The position numbers and the translations under genes are program-made. A stretch of DNA of 7,056 bases from JAKEGK01 sp036507695 (lineage in GTDB: Bacteria; Pseudomonadota; Gammaproteobacteria; SZUA-152), in NCBI GenBank assembly GCA_036507695.1, contig DATCIR010000283.1, positions 1 through 7,056 on the forward strand, read 5' to 3'. Shown here in pieces: positions 5,747 through 7,056 of this stretch (position 1 is its first letter; each line of letters begins with the position of its first letter). Below the pieces are notes generated by a model that ran no database searches, was not told the origin of the DNA, and saw only the letters and a list, made by a program, of their open reading frames with translations.

Positions 5747-7056
5747 ATGCGTTTTTTGGCCGGGTTAAAAACAAATAAAGCGATAGCCACCTTATTGGCC
5801 AATCAGGTCAGCACACCTGAAGGTAAGCGTGCATTGCTAAAAATTAAAAAAATTGGCGCACCGGCCATACCCAAGCTGATCGATAGCCTTGCATCCACGC
5901 AGAGTAGCGCGGTCATTGAAAATTTACTGGGTAGCTTTCTGAATAACACAACTTTGCCAATCTATCTTGAAGCATTAGGCAGTGACGAAACAAAAATCGT
6001 AACCAGCATCACCCGAGTGCTGGTAAAATCTCAAGAATATGACTGCACCCGATTGTTGGACGAATTCACCAACCCGAATATTTCCAAAAAAGCCTTGGGT
6101 GATATTTTGCTGGAGCATCATGCGAACCTGAACCCGAATTTAATTCTGGCGCTCCTTGATAAAGTAAGCAGCAACGTTCGCCCAATGCTCTATCGCATTC
6201 TTGACAAAGTCGTCAATGAACAATCGATAGATAATCTTATCCATAAATGCGCAAGCAATGAGCCGCTGATCCGCACTCACATCGCGAGCCTATTGTCCCG
6301 CTTCAATACCTCTAAAACCGTCTATGCGCTTATTGATTTATTAAAGGACCCCAATAAAACCGTACGGCAAGCGGCGTTAAAAGGCCTTGCTGAGCTCAAA
6401 GCGCCGGAATCAGTCCAACCTATCTGTCAGTTACTACGCGATCCTGATCTTCTGGTTCAGTCTACCGCCATTGATGCGCTGGTTAAAATCCGTGGCGAAA
6501 ACACGGTGAAATACCTGATTGAAATACTCCAGGACGAATCCGAATATGTACGCCGGGCGGCGGTTGAAGTATTAAACGTAGTGGGTGATCAACGCGCCAT
6601 CAAGGATCTGCTGTATGCGTTACGTGATGCCGACTGGTGGGTAAAAGTTCGAGCCGCTGACGCGCTTGGCTCGATTGGTGGCCCCAAGGTTATCGATGCA
6701 GTGCTGCTATTAATTAAGGATGGTGATGAATTTTTACGCCGCACGGCGGTTGAAATATTGAATACCAGCAATGATCCCCGCGCATTTGATAAGTTGGTTG
6801 AGGCCTTAAAGGACGAAGACTGGTGGGTTAGGGAAAGAGCGGCCGATGCACTGGCCGCTTTGGGCAATCCCAAGGCGGTTGGACCGCTGGTGGACATGTT
6901 GAAATCCCACCCGGAAGCCAGCGACATCGTATTAAAAGCGCTGGTTGCACTTGGGGATGCGCGCGCGGTAAAACCCCTCATTGTTCACCTGAAACACGAC
7001 TCAAGTATTCAGCGCCGGGATACCTTGCAGGCCTTAGAGAAATTAACCGATGCACA
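5747..7056 (+). CDS. HEAT-repeat protein (3' end outside window)
   Basis: An open frame of 436 codons reaches the right edge with no stop. It begins at the first ATG after an in-frame TAA at 5684-5686; the ribosome site is weak. Residues 189-436 are canonical HEAT repeats of about 31 residues: roughly 189-219, 220-250, 251-280, 281-312, 313-342, 343-373, 374-403 and 404-436, each ending in motifs such as VRxxAxxALxxLG. Residues 37-185 look like more degenerate helical repeats. There is a higher-order repeat of 62 residues: 266-327 and 328-389 match, each with DWWV (296-299 and 358-361) in its second helix pair. HEAT solenoids are protein-binding scaffolds; those with the bacterial PBS-lyase-type pattern also occur in phycobilin lyases, but nothing else here suggests that. 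No signal peptide is seen. A C-terminal effector domain may lie beyond the window. Confidence 0.9.
   Translation, partial: MRFLAGLKTNKAIATLLANQVSTPEGKRALLKIKKIGAPAIPKLIDSLASTQSSAVIENLLGSFLNNTTLPIYLEALGSDETKIVTSITRVLVKSQEYDCTRLLDEFTNPNISKKALGDILLEHHANLNPNLILALLDKVSSNVRPMLYRILDKVVNEQSIDNLIHKCASNEPLIRTHIASLLSRFNTSKTVYALIDLLKDPNKTVRQAALKGLAELKAPESVQPICQLLRDPDLLVQSTAIDALVKIRGENTVKYLIEILQDESEYVRRAAVEVLNVVGDQRAIKDLLYALRDADWWVKVRAADALGSIGGPKVIDAVLLLIKDGDEFLRRTAVEILNTSNDPRAFDKLVEALKDEDWWVRERAADALAALGNPKAVGPLVDMLKSHPEASDIVLKALVALGDARAVKPLIVHLKHDSSIQRRDTLQALEKLTDA
6542..6913 (+). repeat. Tandem 186-bp coding repeat (two double-HEAT units)
   Basis: Two 62-codon units at 6542-6727 and 6728-6913 within the HEAT gene. 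They share EYVRRAAVEVL/EFLRRTAVEIL, then DQRA/DPRA, DADWWV/DEDWWV and RAADAL in both. Codons differ at many positions, so the duplication is old and held by protein-level selection rather than recent copying. Confidence 0.7.

Noticed and set aside
6589..6981. 130-codon minus-strand frame
   Set aside because: It lies entirely opposite the HEAT repeats; its low-complexity Ser/Ala-rich sequence and internal similarity are the antisense image of the repeated coding sequence.

Overview
The window looks like chromosomal DNA from a Gram-negative proteobacterium. The MoeA tail closely resembles the enterobacterial protein, and the sensor kinase has an inner-membrane/periplasmic layout. A gammaproteobacterium is the best guess. 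The 66-residue double-arginine protein is reminiscent of small proteins I associate with Methylococcales-type genomes, but that is only an impression. GC content looks intermediate, with clearly AT-richer intergenic DNA. There is no sign of an insertion sequence, phage, tRNA, rRNA or CRISPR array.

Layout. (1) 1-740, plus strand: the C-terminal part of moeA (molybdenum cofactor insertion), cut by the left edge. (2) 778-3918, minus strand: a convergent two-gene unit, transcribed right to left. It comprises a 935-residue membrane sensor kinase (periplasmic sensor, GAF, PAS, PAS, kinase core) and, 33 bases after it, a 99-residue STAS-domain protein. (3) 3919-4290: AT-rich non-coding DNA with a perfect 8-bp inverted repeat. 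(4) 4291-4491, plus: a small arginine-pair protein of 66 residues. (5) 4492-5203: about 0.7 kb without a convincing gene, holding a possible extended -10 promoter and a 12-bp stem-loop upstream of the next gene. (6) 5204 to the right edge, plus: a two-gene unit of a 159-residue protein built from two similar halves and a large HEAT-repeat protein that runs off the window (436 codons visible).

The most notable point is in the kinase. Its ATP-binding domain is intact, but the dimerisation helix that should carry the phosphoaccepting histidine reads SVSEEIRSPL, with Glu711 where His is expected, and residues 701-770 contain no histidine at all. The neighbouring STAS protein keeps the DSS motif used as a serine phosphorylation site in SpoIIAA-type antagonists. 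The pair may therefore be a sensor that signals through a STAS serine, or allosterically, rather than through a His-Asp phosphorelay. That is a hypothesis from sequence, not an established system. The right-hand duplicated-domain/HEAT pair is a second poorly characterised unit, probably acting as a protein-interaction platform; its function cannot be read from this window.
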